Made by a program: the position numbers and the translations under genes. From contig NZ_CP130630.1 of NCBI RefSeq assembly GCF_030551255.1, positions 1,488,001-1,552,000 of the forward strand: DNA of 64,000 nucleotides, written 5' to 3'. Origin of the DNA: Streptomyces sp. NL15-2K (GTDB lineage Bacteria; Actinomycetota; Actinomycetes; Streptomycetales; Streptomycetaceae). Positions 40,789 to 49,779 of this stretch are shown piece after piece. Each line of letters opens with the position of its first letter. The stretch's first letter is position 1. Under the pieces are notes generated by a model. The model was not told the DNA's origin and searched no databases. It saw nothing but the letters and a program-made list of their open reading frames with translations.

Positions 40789-42341
40789 GCCGCTGCCTCG
40801 ACGCCCGCGGTCAGCGCGGAGGCGAGGTCGTCGACCAGTGCGCCGAGGTCCGTGCTGTCGGCTGCCGTGCCGAAGAGGACGAAGTCGGGGCGCGCCAGGT
40901 AGGCCGCCGCGCCGAGTTCCCGGAGGTACGCGCTGTGCCGGCCGTCGAGGTCCTCGACGGTGTCCAGGGCGATCACGGCGCAGCCCAGGCGCTGAAGCAG
41001 GGCGAGCCGCTCCGGGCCGAGGGCGGCGGTGGGGTCCTCGGCGGCGACCAGGACGAAGCCGAACCCGGTCAGGTCGTCGAGCCGTCCGGTGCGCCCGTCG
41101 GCCAGACGGATCCGCCCCTGCGGGGTGAGGGTGCCGACCGGTGCGCTCGTGCCCGCCCGCAGCACGCCGTTGTCCAGCGGCGGGAACGGCGGCGGTGGGG
41201 GCACCTTGCCCGCGAAGAAGGCCGCGTCCCGGGCCGCCGCGGCTTCGACGTCGTGGGTGTTGGCGACCTTGCCGAGGGCGATCGCCGCGTGGGTGAGGGC
41301 GGTGACGTGCGGGCGGCGCTCGCTTTCGTAGGTGTCCAGCAGCGTGTCCGGTGCCTGGCCGCCGAGGACGGCGTGCAGCTTCCAGGCGAGGTTGGCGGCG
41401 TCGCGCAGGCCGCTGCACGCACCCTGACCGAGGTAGGGCGGCATGGTGTGGGCGGCGTCGCCGGCCAGGAAGACCCTGCCGGTCCGCCAGCGGCTCGCGA
41501 TGCGGGCCTCGAACGCGTACACCAGCTGGCGGGTGATGCGCAGGTCGTCGGGGCCGAGGTCGTGGTACTGGCGCAGCAGCCGCCAGGCGGCCTCCGGGGT
41601 GGTCATGTCCTGACTGGTCTCCCCCGGGAGCAGGGCGAACTCGAAGCGCTGTCGGGTGTGGCCGATGTTGATGGTCATGTGACCGCGCGCCGGGTCGCAG
41701 TACTGCGTGCCGTAGGCGAACTCCGGCGGCTGCGGGCGCAGCCACTCGGTGTCGACGTTGACCCACCGCTCGTTGAAGCCCAGGTCCTGGCGCTCGACTC
41801 CGAGCAGCTCGCGTACACCGCTGCGGCTGCCGTCGGCGGCGATCACGTAGCGGGCCCGGACCTCGTCGTGCGGGCCGTCCGCCGTCGTCGCCTCGGCATT
41901 CCAGCCGCGCAGCCGCAGGGCGACGCCCTCGTCGTCCTGCTCGATGCCGGTAACGGCCCATCCCTGGCGGACGTCGACGGTGCCGTAGCCGCGCAGTCGT
42001 TTGTCGATCGCGCTCTCCACGTCCGGCTGGTACATGGAGAGGTGGTCCGGATAGCCCATCAAGCCGTCAGGGTTGGCGGGGATGTTCACGAGCGTGTCGC
42101 CCTTGCCGTTGACCCACAGGTAATGGCACGTCGACGAGTCGCGCAGCGCCTCGTCGACATCGGCCGCCGCCTGGACGGTCCGGGCGGCCTCGTCGTCGAT
42201 GTGGGTGAGCCGGGGCAGCCCGTACAGGCCGGGCCACCGCTCGCACACCACCACGCGGTGGCCGAGCCGGCCCAGCAGAGATGCGGCGGTCAGGCCGGTC
42301 GGTCCGTAGCCGACGACGGCGATGTCATAGATAGGGGCCAT
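40785..42341 (-). CDS. FAD-dependent aromatic hydroxylase (MhpA-like)
   Basis: 518 residues. FAD-binding VVGYGPTGLTAASLLGRLG, DG motif YVIAADGSRSGVRELL, GD motif VFLAGDAAHTMPPYLGQGA, and a C-terminal thioredoxin-like extension (FVLVAAEDPTAALGPERLAL) as in phenol and 3-(3-hydroxyphenyl)propionate hydroxylases. CGGAGG precedes ATG 42341. Coupled to the C-C hydrolase at 39670 and divergent from the TetR gene at 42536, whose probable operator lies just upstream. Confidence 0.92.
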   Translation of the reverse strand: MAPIYDIAVVGYGPTGLTAASLLGRLGHRVVVCERWPGLYGLPRLTHIDDEAARTVQAAADVDEALRDSSTCHYLWVNGKGDTLVNIPANPDGLMGYPDHLSMYQPDVESAIDKRLRGYGTVDVRQGWAVTGIEQDDEGVALRLRGWNAEATTADGPHDEVRARYVIAADGSRSGVRELLGVERQDLGFNERWVNVDTEWLRPQPPEFAYGTQYCDPARGHMTINIGHTRQRFEFALLPGETSQDMTTPEAAWRLLRQYHDLGPDDLRITRQLVYAFEARIASRWRTGRVFLAGDAAHTMPPYLGQGACSGLRDAANLAWKLHAVLGGQAPDTLLDTYESERRPHVTALTHAAIALGKVANTHDVEAAAARDAAFFAGKVPPPPPFPPLDNGVLRAGTSAPVGTLTPQGRIRLADGRTGRLDDLTGFGFVLVAAEDPTAALGPERLALLQRLGCAVIALDTVEDLDGRHSAYLRELGAAAYLARPDFVLFGTAADSTDLGALVDDLASALTAGVEAAA

Positions 42342-42448
42342 AAAGCACCTCCGGAGGCGTCCCGCGCCGTTGCGAGGGTGAGGTGGAACGGAAGAACGGA
42401 AGAACGGAAGGTCGGAAGCGGGCGCCGGAAAGATCGCCCAAGATCCAT

Positions 42449-42468
42449 ATGTGAGCTTTAATTCACAT
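42449..42468. promoter_or_regulatory. TetR-type operator candidate 1
   Basis: ATGTGAGCTTTAATTCACAT: 6-bp arms ATGTGA/TCACAT around an 8-bp spacer, 108 bp before the hydroxylase and 67 bp before the TetR start. Resembles the two sites upstream of the P450 at 43435. Confidence 0.6.
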
Positions 42469-42523
42469 TGAATGCGAGTCGAGGTTCACACGCCGGCAAC
42501 ATGGCCGTCAAGAGGCTGATCGA

Positions 42524-42529
42524 TAAAAT
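42524..42529 (+). promoter_or_regulatory. -10-like TAAAAT for leaderless TetR gene
   Basis: TAAAAT ends six bases before GTG 42536, and no Shine-Dalgarno is present. Fits a leaderless start, as for the LysR at 26916 and the PaaX-type gene. Confidence 0.5.
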
Positions 42530-42535
42530 GCGTGC

Positions 42536-43183
42536 GTGACCGAGTCCCCGACCCACAGGCCCCCGGCCCTGCAAGAACGCAGCCGCCGATCGCAGCAGGA
42601 CATCCTCCGAGCCGGGTACGCCCTGCTCGAAGAGGGCGGAGTCGACGCGCTGACCGTGGCCGCCGTGGCCGAACGGGCCGGAATGGCGGTGGGCAGCGTC
42701 TACCGCAGATTCGGTGACAAGGAAGGACTGCTGCTGGCCATCCAGCACGCCTTCACCGAGAACCTGGAAGCCGAGATCAGACAGCGCGTGTCGATGGAGC
42801 GACTGCGCATCCTGCGCGACCCGGCCGTGGCGGTCGCCGAAGCGGTCGGCGCGTTCACCGACGCGTTCCAGGCCCACGAGGCCCTGTTGCGCGTCTTCTT
42901 CCTGCTGGGCACCCGGCACGAGGCGGTGCGCACGGAAGGCTCACAGGCCAGCGTCAAGGGCAACCGCCGCTTCGCCGAGGCGCTGGCCCACGTCCCCGTC
43001 GCGCACACGGACCGCGCGGCCGCGCTGGACTTCGCCTACCGCCTGACGTACGCGACCATCGCCCACCGGATCACCCAGGGCGAGCTGATGGAGTCCGACC
43101 GTCCGCTGCCCTGGCATGAACTGCGCAGCCACCTCCAGACGGCTGTCGTCTCCTACCTCCTGAGCCCGCCTCAGAGCCCCTGA
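42536..43183 (+). CDS. TetR-family transcriptional repressor
   Basis: 215 residues from GTG 42536. The helix-turn-helix is ILRAGYALLEEGGVDALTVA then VAERAGMAVGSVYRRFGDKE, followed by an all-helical ligand domain. It lies between the divergent MhpA-like hydroxylase operon and the P450 operon at 43435. Inverted TGTGAG...CTCACA sites occur on both sides (42449, 43297, 43319), so it probably represses both operons and itself. Confidence 0.92.
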   Translation: MTESPTHRPPALQERSRRSQQDILRAGYALLEEGGVDALTVAAVAERAGMAVGSVYRRFGDKEGLLLAIQHAFTENLEAEIRQRVSMERLRILRDPAVAVAEAVGAFTDAFQAHEALLRVFFLLGTRHEAVRTEGSQASVKGNRRFAEALAHVPVAHTDRAAALDFAYRLTYATIAHRITQGELMESDRPLPWHELRSHLQTAVVSYLLSPPQSP

Positions 43184-43296
43184 CCTGCACATTGCGGCGC
43201 GCCCGGACGCGCCAGGCCGCCCGTCCGCACCCGGGCGGCGTTTCGATTTCCCACCGCCGATGCCCGTGCGCAGGGCTTGACGCGACGCCTCATGTC

Positions 43297-43338
43297 TGTG
43301 AGCTTTTGCTCAGCACCGACGTGAGCCTCCACTCACAT
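43297..43338. promoter_or_regulatory. TetR-type operator candidates 2 and 3
   Basis: TGTGAGCTTTTGCTCAGC (43297-43314, perfect TGAGC/GCTCA core) and GTGAGCCTCCACTCAC (43321-43336, 5-bp arms) lie in tandem about 100-140 bp before the P450 start, in a 251-bp gap that has no gene. Both resemble the site at 42449. Confidence 0.55.
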
Positions 43339-43434
43339 TTGTCGGCTTCGCTGCAAACATCCTCATGCCGCGCCCGGGCCTTCCCCTTGCCCCTGAGCCC
43401 GTCGCGGCACGAGCGACTCAAGGGAGAGTTGCTG

Positions 43435-44628
43435 ATGCAAGCGACATTGCCTGTGCCCACGTCCGGCATCGATCTGTTCGCCGACGACGTGCTCCACGAT
43501 CCGTATCCCGCCCTGCGCGAACTGCGCGACGCCGGCCCCGCCGTGCGGCTGACCGGATACGACGCCTGGGTCCTTCCGCGCTACGAACACGTGCGGGCCG
43601 CCCTGGCCGATCACGAACGGTTCTCCTCCGCGTACGGCGTGGGCTACGAGGACCAGTTCAATGCCCTGATGAAAGGCACCGTGCTGGCCTGCGACCCACC
43701 GGATCACACCCGGCTGCGGGCGGTGCTCTCCGAGAAACTCGCGCCCAAGGCCCTGGCGAAGATGCGCACCCGCATCTTGGAGCTCGGGGACGAGCTGGTC
43801 GCCACCGCCGTGGCCAAGGGCGGCTTCGACGCCGTCACGGACCTGGCCGCGGTGTTCCCCGTGACGGTCGTGGCCGACCTGATCGGGCTGACCGAGGAGG
43901 CGCGCGAACCGCTGCTGTCCTTCGCGGACGCCGCGTTCAACACCTTCGGACCGTTCAACGCCCGCACGCAGGCCTCCCTCCCCTTCGTCAGCCAGATGTT
44001 CGAGTACCTCAACACCGTGATGGTGCCGGACAACCTCCACCCGGACGGCTGGGCCGCCGCCATCCACCAGGCCGCGGACCGGGGAGACATCGAGGCGGCG
44101 TCCGTGATCCCGCTGCTGTCCGCCTACGTGATCGCCAGCATGGACACCACGATCAACGGCCTCGGCAACACGATCCTGCTCTTCGCTCAGCATCCACAGG
44201 CCTACCAGGAGGTGCGCTCCGATCCGTCCCTGATCGGCCCGGCCTTCGAGGAGTCCCTGCGCCTGGAATCCCCCGCCCAGGGCTTCTTCCGGCGCACCAC
44301 CCAGCCGGTGGACATCGAGGGCATCACCATTCCGGCCGACAGCAAGGTCCTGATGTCCTACGCCTCCGCCAACCGCGACGAACGCAAGTGGGAGCGGCCC
44401 GAGGAGTTCCTCGTCCGGCGCAACCCGGTCGACCACGTCGCCCTCGGCTACGGCGTCCACGGCTGCGCCGGCCAGGGCCTGGCCCGCATCGAGGCGAACG
44501 CGGTCCTCGGCGCGCTGGTACGGCGTGTGTCGTCGATCGACCTCGTCGGCGAGCCGGTCCGCAAGCTCAACAACGTGATCCGGGGGCTTGCTTCGCTCCC
44601 CGTCACGGTACGCACGGAAGAGCAGTGA
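43435..44628 (+). CDS. Cytochrome P450
   Basis: 397 residues from ATG 43435 after AGGGAGAG; the longer frame from 43192 reads promoter sequence. I-helix A234-S-M-D237-T-T, ExxR E273-S-L-R276, heme loop LGYGVHGCAG (Cys344; the usual Phe of the loop is Leu337). A ferredoxin and a ferredoxin reductase follow, giving a full class I system. It is closely alike to the P450 at 59440 (MDTTIN, FRRTT, CAGQGLAR shared). Substrate unknown; regulated probably by the upstream TetR. Confidence 0.94.
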   Translation: MQATLPVPTSGIDLFADDVLHDPYPALRELRDAGPAVRLTGYDAWVLPRYEHVRAALADHERFSSAYGVGYEDQFNALMKGTVLACDPPDHTRLRAVLSEKLAPKALAKMRTRILELGDELVATAVAKGGFDAVTDLAAVFPVTVVADLIGLTEEAREPLLSFADAAFNTFGPFNARTQASLPFVSQMFEYLNTVMVPDNLHPDGWAAAIHQAADRGDIEAASVIPLLSAYVIASMDTTINGLGNTILLFAQHPQAYQEVRSDPSLIGPAFEESLRLESPAQGFFRRTTQPVDIEGITIPADSKVLMSYASANRDERKWERPEEFLVRRNPVDHVALGYGVHGCAGQGLARIEANAVLGALVRRVSSIDLVGEPVRKLNNVIRGLASLPVTVRTEEQ

Positions 44629-44629
44629 C

Positions 44630-44824
44630 ATGACCCGGATCCTGGTCGACTTCGACCGCTGTGAGGGACACGGCCTGTGCGAGCAGACCGCGCCCGAGGT
44701 GTTCCGCCTCGACGACGAGGGTGAACTGCACCTGACCCGCGACAAGGTCGGTCCGGAGCACGAGAGTTCCGTCGCGGCCGCCGTGCGGGTGTGCCCTGTC
44801 GCGGCTCTGAAGGTCCAGCCGTGA
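44630..44824 (+). CDS. [3Fe-4S] ferredoxin
   Basis: 64 residues starting MTRILVDFDRCEGHGLCEQ. The cysteines in CEGHGLC and CPVAAL supply a P450-type [3Fe-4S] cluster. It starts one base after the P450 stop, and its own stop overlaps the reductase start (GTGA), so it clearly serves electron transfer between the two. Confidence 0.92.
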   Translation: MTRILVDFDRCEGHGLCEQTAPEVFRLDDEGELHLTRDKVGPEHESSVAAAVRVCPVAALKVQP

Positions 44825-45951
44825 GGCGGATCGTCGTGGTCGGAGGCTCCATCGCCGCGCTGACGGCGGCGCAGAGCCTGCGCGCCGAGGGATTCGACGG
44901 CCAGGTCACCGTCCTGTCCGACGAGGCGCACCGGCCCTACTCACGTGTTCCCCTGTCCAAGGGCATCCTCGCCGGCCGTGAACCCGTGGAATCGGCCCTG
45001 CTCCCGGAACCGGGCGACGACATCGAGTTCCGTACCGGGGCACGGGCCACGCGACTCGACCCCCGTGCCCGGGTGGTGACGCTGGCCGACGGCACGCGGG
45101 TCCCCTACCAAGGACTCGTCGTCGCCACCGGTGCGCGGGCCCGCCGGCTCGACGGCGGCTCCGGCCTGGTCGTCCGCACCCTGGACGACGCCCGGGTCGT
45201 CGCCTCCCGGCTGGCCACCGCACGGAGCGCGATGGTGCTGGGCGGCGGCTTCCTCGGCATGGAGGTCGCCACGACCTGCCGCACGCTCGGTCTGGAGGTC
45301 ACCGTCGTCGACCTCGTGCCGCCCCTGCTCCGGCTGCTCGGGCCGTGGCTGTCCGATCTCGCCGTCGCGACTGCCCGCGATCACGGCATCGGGGTCCGGG
45401 TCGCGCCGGACGGCGTCACCCTCCTCGATGAGCACACCCTGCGCTGCGGGGAGTCGGTCCTGACGGCCGACGTGATCGTCTGCGCGGTGGGAGACGTGCC
45501 GAACACCTCCTGGCTCGAGGACTCGGGCCTGCCCCTGGCAGCCGACGGCGGCCTCGTGGCGGACGAGCGATGCCTCGTCGCCCCCGGTATCGCCGCCGCC
45601 GGCGACGTCGTCTCCCGTCACGGCCGCCGGACGCCGCACTGGACCAACGCGGTCGAGCAGGGCCGGGCGGCCGCGGCCGCTCTGCTGCACGGAGAAAAGG
45701 CACGGCCCTATCGCCCCGACCCCTACTTCTGGACCGAACAGTCCGGTCTGGACATCAAGATCAGCGGCGAGCTGCCGCTGACCGGGGCGCCCGAGGTCCT
45801 GGCCGGCTCGGTGGACGACCGCAGCGCGCTGCTGCGGTGGACCCACGACGACGGCACGGCCACCGCCGTCGCCGTCAACCACCGGCTGCCCATCGTCAAA
45901 CTCAAGCGCCTCGGCGCCGGAGCGCCCGTCGCGGCCCCGTCCGGTACATGA
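44821..45951 (+). CDS. FAD-dependent ferredoxin reductase
   Basis: 376 residues from GTG 44821. N-terminal FAD motif IVVVGGSIAALTAAQSL, NAD(P)H motif AMVLGGGFLGMEVATT, second FAD contact IAAAGDVVSRHG, and a short C-terminal domain with PYFWTEQSGLDIKI. Family: putidaredoxin/rhodocoxin reductases. It completes the P450-ferredoxin-reductase trio of this operon and may also serve the P450 at 46007 and others in the window that lack partners. Confidence 0.92.
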   Translation: MRRIVVVGGSIAALTAAQSLRAEGFDGQVTVLSDEAHRPYSRVPLSKGILAGREPVESALLPEPGDDIEFRTGARATRLDPRARVVTLADGTRVPYQGLVVATGARARRLDGGSGLVVRTLDDARVVASRLATARSAMVLGGGFLGMEVATTCRTLGLEVTVVDLVPPLLRLLGPWLSDLAVATARDHGIGVRVAPDGVTLLDEHTLRCGESVLTADVIVCAVGDVPNTSWLEDSGLPLAADGGLVADERCLVAPGIAAAGDVVSRHGRRTPHWTNAVEQGRAAAAALLHGEKARPYRPDPYFWTEQSGLDIKISGELPLTGAPEVLAGSVDDRSALLRWTHDDGTATAVAVNHRLPIVKLKRLGAGAPVAAPSGT

Positions 45952-46006
45952 GCCCCGTACCCCACACGCCCAACGCAACATCACCACCCGAGGGAAGGAG
46001 CCGACG

Positions 46007-47200
46007 ATGCCCACCACCCCGGCCACCGGCAACAGCCCGTACGACCCCCTGGACCTGACCGCAGCAGACCCCATCGCGCAACTCGCCGAGGCGCGCAGGC
46101 GCTGTCCGGTGTCCCAGCCACGGCCCGGCGTGTTCGTCGTCGCACGGCACACCGACGTGACGGAGGCCCTGCAGCGCCCGGACACCCTCTCCTCGGAGGA
46201 CAACTTCGTCCTCGAGGCCGGTACCCGTACGGCGGCTCTGCCCGCCACGCCCATCACGATGCTGGATCCCCCCGACCACACCGCGCTGCGCGCCCGCCTC
46301 CGGCGCTGGTTCGCGCCCGCCAAGCTGCGCCGGGAGGAGCCGCGCATCCGCGGCATCGTGTCCGACGCCCTCGATCAGTTGCGCCCCGGGCAGCCGGTCG
46401 AAGTGTGGTCGACGCTCGGCCGCGCCATCCCCGCCCGTACCGTGTACGCCTTCCTGGGCCTTCCCCAGCAGGACTGGGACCGCGTCCAGGAATGGGCCGA
46501 CGTCGTCAACGACCACTTCCCCCAGGTCTCGCTGGAGATGCCGGAGATGGCGGCCCTGGCCGGCTACCTCGGGGAACTGGTCGCCACCCGGGCTGCCGCC
46601 GCTCCCACGGGGACGGGCGTCCTCGACGGGCTGGTGCATCCGCAGCCCGACGAGACCCCGCTCGAACCGGTCGAGATCATCATGCACTGCATCCAGTTGA
46701 TCCTCGCGTCCACCGACACCACCGGAAGCCTCATCACCAACCTGCTCTACCAGTTGCTCGTCGACCGGGATCGCTGGCAGGGGATCGTCGACGACCGCAC
46801 GCTCATCCCGCGTGCGATCGAGGAGTCGCTCCGCCACGACGCGCCCCTGCAGTACGTGCTGCGCACCGCCACGGCGGAAAGCGAGTTCGCCGGCTGCCCG
46901 GTGCCGGCCGGAAGCCGGGTCGTGCTCAGCCTCCAGTCGGCGAACCTGGACGAGGACGCCTGGGGCGCCGACGCGGCCACGTTCTCGGTCGACCGCGAGC
47001 CGGGGCAGGCGACACTGGCGACGTTCGGGTACGGCATCCACACCTGCCTGGGCGCACCACTGGCCCGCCTGGAAACGCGTCTGCTGGTCGAGGGGCTGGC
47101 GGAACGCTTCCCGGGGATGCGTCTGGCCCCGGACTACTCCTGGCAGCCGGCACCACGTGCCATGGTCCGCCGCCCGGCCCGGCTCGACGTCGTGCTCTGA
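46007..47200 (+). CDS. Cytochrome P450
   Basis: 397 residues. I-helix A234-S-T-D237-T-T, ExxR E273-S-L-R276, heme loop FGYGIHTCLG with Cys347. GGAAGGAG precedes ATG 46007. The N-terminal sequence differs from the P450s at 43435 and 59440, so it belongs to another family. It is 55 bp after the reductase gene and shares that operon, and so probably its electron partners. A stem with the stop codon in its 5' arm follows. Confidence 0.93.
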   Translation: MPTTPATGNSPYDPLDLTAADPIAQLAEARRRCPVSQPRPGVFVVARHTDVTEALQRPDTLSSEDNFVLEAGTRTAALPATPITMLDPPDHTALRARLRRWFAPAKLRREEPRIRGIVSDALDQLRPGQPVEVWSTLGRAIPARTVYAFLGLPQQDWDRVQEWADVVNDHFPQVSLEMPEMAALAGYLGELVATRAAAAPTGTGVLDGLVHPQPDETPLEPVEIIMHCIQLILASTDTTGSLITNLLYQLLVDRDRWQGIVDDRTLIPRAIEESLRHDAPLQYVLRTATAESEFAGCPVPAGSRVVLSLQSANLDEDAWGADAATFSVDREPGQATLATFGYGIHTCLGAPLARLETRLLVEGLAERFPGMRLAPDYSWQPAPRAMVRRPARLDVVL

Positions 47201-47223
47201 GGCGGCGGGTCAAGACCGCCTCA
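47198..47223. terminator. Hairpin after P450
   Basis: TGAGGCGG (47198-47205, containing the stop codon) pairs with CCGCCTCA (47216-47223) around a 10-base loop, between the P450 and the convergent AraC gene. The rest of 47224-47407 shows nothing recognised. Confidence 0.5.
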
Positions 47224-47407
47224 TCCCTGCAGTGGCAGTGTCTCCAGCAACCGCTCCGCAGACGCCCGGGTCACTGGGTCCACGCGGGCGTCGGCACGGC
47301 GGAGAAACATTTTCAGCGGCGGCGGAGCGGGCGGCTTCACCAGTCGACCAGCGAACTGGCAGCAGCCGCCCGCGGCGGCTCCGCGGGCCCGCTCTGGGGG
47401 AAGTAGT

Positions 47408-48409
47408 TCACTCCCCCGCGAGGTCCCGGCCGGGCGTGGTCCCGAACATCCGGCGATAGTCGGCAGCGAAGCGCCCCACATTGGTGAAGCCCCATCGGCC
47501 GGCGACCGCGCTCACCGTGGTGGTCCCGGGATTCGCCGTACGCAACTCGGTGCGGGCGCGCCGTAGACGCGCTTCCTTGAGCTGCCGCATCGGGGAGCCG
47601 AGGTCGTGTCGGTGATAGGCGGCCTGCAGACCGCGCACGCTCAGTCGAGCCGCCTCGGCAACCTCGGCCAGTCCTATGTCCCGGTCGGCGTTCAGCTCGA
47701 TGAAGGCGTTGGCCCGGCGTACCGCGGTCGGCGCGGCCGTATCCGCCCCGGCGTTGTCCCGCACGCGCTGCAGCGAATGCGGGTAGGCCTCCAGGAGCGC
47801 GGAGACACCGAGCCGGACGAGAGCATCCCTGAGCAGCGGGCTGTCGGTGAGACTCGCGCCGTCGGGGCTTGCCTTGCCGACTCTCAGCTCCGACCACAGC
47901 ATGCGGGAGACGGACTCCCAGCGGATCGCCGCCCCTCCTCGGCGCGGCGGGCCGAGTTCGAACCGCACGGGACACGGTTCGTCCTGCCCCCATACCTCGG
48001 CGGCGATCTTCTCAACCGTCCAGCGCTCGAACACGAGGTTGATCACACGGCAGTCGTCGCGCCAGCGCAGCTGGTGCCAGCCATAGGGGTCCGTGACGAT
48101 CGCATGGGAGGACGTCTCCGCTCCCCGGCCCTCGCCGCTCCCCTGGGCGGTGACGCCGAACCGGCCCCGCAGCGGGCGCGTGACCAGGACGAAGTCGTCG
48201 AAGGGCACGGGATCGACGACGACCTCTCGCCCCCCGTACTGCAGGTCGAAGGCGGCCAGCCCGGGCCATCCGTGTCCGGTCTGGCGGCAGAAGAACTCGC
48301 TCGCGTCCGACCTCGGGCCCGGTGCGATCCGGTGCGGGCAGTAGATGTCGCCCAAGCGCTGACGGGCTTCGTCGAGATCGGACGTAGACACCGCCGAGGT
48401 GATGAACAT
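47408..48409 (-). CDS. AraC-family transcriptional regulator
   Basis: 333 residues. C-terminal AraC domain with the first helix-turn-helix GLAEVAEAARLSVRGLQAAY and the second TVSAVAGRWGFTNVGRFAAD. The N-terminus (DIYCPHRIAPG; LVTRPLRGRFGV) is of the same ligand-domain type as the AraC at 29409. GGAGG lies six bases before ATG 48409. A perfect dyad at 48452 lies just upstream. It may control the alcohol/aldehyde dehydrogenase genes that follow it upstream on the same strand. Confidence 0.9.
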   Translation of the reverse strand: MFITSAVSTSDLDEARQRLGDIYCPHRIAPGPRSDASEFFCRQTGHGWPGLAAFDLQYGGREVVVDPVPFDDFVLVTRPLRGRFGVTAQGSGEGRGAETSSHAIVTDPYGWHQLRWRDDCRVINLVFERWTVEKIAAEVWGQDEPCPVRFELGPPRRGGAAIRWESVSRMLWSELRVGKASPDGASLTDSPLLRDALVRLGVSALLEAYPHSLQRVRDNAGADTAAPTAVRRANAFIELNADRDIGLAEVAEAARLSVRGLQAAYHRHDLGSPMRQLKEARLRRARTELRTANPGTTTVSAVAGRWGFTNVGRFAADYRRMFGTTPGRDLAGE

Positions 48410-48451
48410 GCTGAGCCTCCGCCGTTCGAGACCCGCCCCGGGAAGGCGTGC

Positions 48452-48465
48452 ACAGTCCCGACTGT
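48452..48465. promoter_or_regulatory. Dyad ACAGTC-CC-GACTGT
   Basis: Perfect 6-bp arms around CC, 42 bp upstream of the AraC start in a 148-bp gap. Candidate operator; could also be a weak hairpin after the alcohol dehydrogenase gene, whose stop lies at the other side (48558). Confidence 0.5.
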
Positions 48466-48557
48466 ACGTCCATTAGCTGCAGCGGTCACCCTGCCTGCCG
48501 TCTCGCAGCCCGTGGCCGAGGCCGTCGTGAGGGCGGTCTCGGCACACGGGCGGGCGC

Positions 48558-49664
48558 TCAGTCGAACACGATGACCGGCTTGATGGTGCGGCCCTCGCTC
48601 GCGTCCGCGCACGCCTTCTCGATGTCGTCGAACGGGTACGTCCGCATCATCCTGTCCATGGGGAATCGACCTTGGCGGAACAGCTCGATGAGCCGCGGGA
48701 TGAACACTCCCGGCACGCTGTCCCCCTCGCAGATTCCGCGGATCGTGCGCCCGAAGATCAGGTTGTTCATCGTGATCGCCGCGGTCGTACCCATGGGCGA
48801 GGCCCCGATGGTGCCGCACACACCGGTCACTCGCAGGCAGTCGACCGCCAGCGGCAGCACCTGGGGACTGCCGGTCGTCTCGACGCTGTAGTGGGCCCCG
48901 TGACCGGTCAGGGACGCGATGCGCGCGGCGACGTCCTGGCTGCTCGCGTCGATGGTGTGCGTCGCCCCCAGCTCACGTGCCAGCTCCAGCCGCTCGGGCC
49001 GTGTGTCGACGCCGATGACGGTGGTGGCACCCGCGACCACGGCGGCCATGATGGCGCTGAGGCCGACTCCGCCGGTTCCGAACACCACGATGCTGCTTCC
49101 CGCCTCGACCTCGAGCGAGTTGAGCACCGCACCCGCTCCGGTCTGTATGCCGCAGCCCAGCGGCCCGAGGAGATGCAGAGGCACGTCCTGGGGAACCTTG
49201 ACCAGGCTGCGCTCGGGGCACACGGAATGCGTCGCGAAAGATGACTGCCCGAAGAAGTGCCCGGAGATCTCCCGGCCATCCATGCTGATCGCACTGGTGC
49301 CGTCCTCGACGCGGCGGCCGGAGAAGTTCCAGCCGTAGTAGTCGAGACAGTAGGCCGGCTTGCCGCGCAGGCAGTTGTCACAACTACCGCAGAAGTTGAA
49401 GCCGAGGATGACGTGGTCGCCGGGCGCCACCGAGCGGACGCCCTCGCCGACTGCTTCGACGACTCCCGCGCCCTCGTGCCCGAACACCGCCGGGAAGGTC
49501 ACGGGGAAGAACTGCTCTCGCATGATGATGTCGGTGTGGCACACGCCGACGGAGTTGTTGCGGACCAGTACCTCTCCCGGCCGGGGAGGGGCGAGCGTGA
49601 TGTCGCGGATGGTGAACGGTCCGTCCTTCTCCATCACGACTGCCGCTTGGACGTCATGTGTCAT
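48558..49664 (-). CDS. Zinc-dependent alcohol dehydrogenase (aryl-alcohol type)
   Basis: 368 residues of the MDR family. Catalytic zinc ligands Cys42 (GVCHTD), His63 and Glu64 (FGHEGAG); structural zinc cysteines 92, 95, 98 and 106 (FCGSCDNCLRGKPAYC); NAD-binding SIVVFGTGGVGLSAI. Known: oxidises primary, often aromatic, alcohols to aldehydes using NAD. AAAGG precedes ATG 49664. It lies directly downstream of an aldehyde dehydrogenase on the same strand, which together would take an alcohol to an acid. Confidence 0.93.
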   Translation of the reverse strand: MTHDVQAAVVMEKDGPFTIRDITLAPPRPGEVLVRNNSVGVCHTDIIMREQFFPVTFPAVFGHEGAGVVEAVGEGVRSVAPGDHVILGFNFCGSCDNCLRGKPAYCLDYYGWNFSGRRVEDGTSAISMDGREISGHFFGQSSFATHSVCPERSLVKVPQDVPLHLLGPLGCGIQTGAGAVLNSLEVEAGSSIVVFGTGGVGLSAIMAAVVAGATTVIGVDTRPERLELARELGATHTIDASSQDVAARIASLTGHGAHYSVETTGSPQVLPLAVDCLRVTGVCGTIGASPMGTTAAITMNNLIFGRTIRGICEGDSVPGVFIPRLIELFRQGRFPMDRMMRTYPFDDIEKACADASEGRTIKPVIVFD

Positions 49665-49779
49665 GACGGGGGCCTTTCTGTGAGTGCGGGATGTCGGACG
49701 ACGTGAGGTCCCGGGGCTGTGAGCGCGGCTCCTGGGGGAGCGACGCGGGGGCCGTCGGAACGGTCCCCCGCGTACCGGC

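Noticed and set aside
48558..48819. Minus-strand frame 48043-48819 running from the alcohol dehydrogenase into the AraC gene
   Set aside because: Out-of-frame shadow; both real genes have better starts and full domains.
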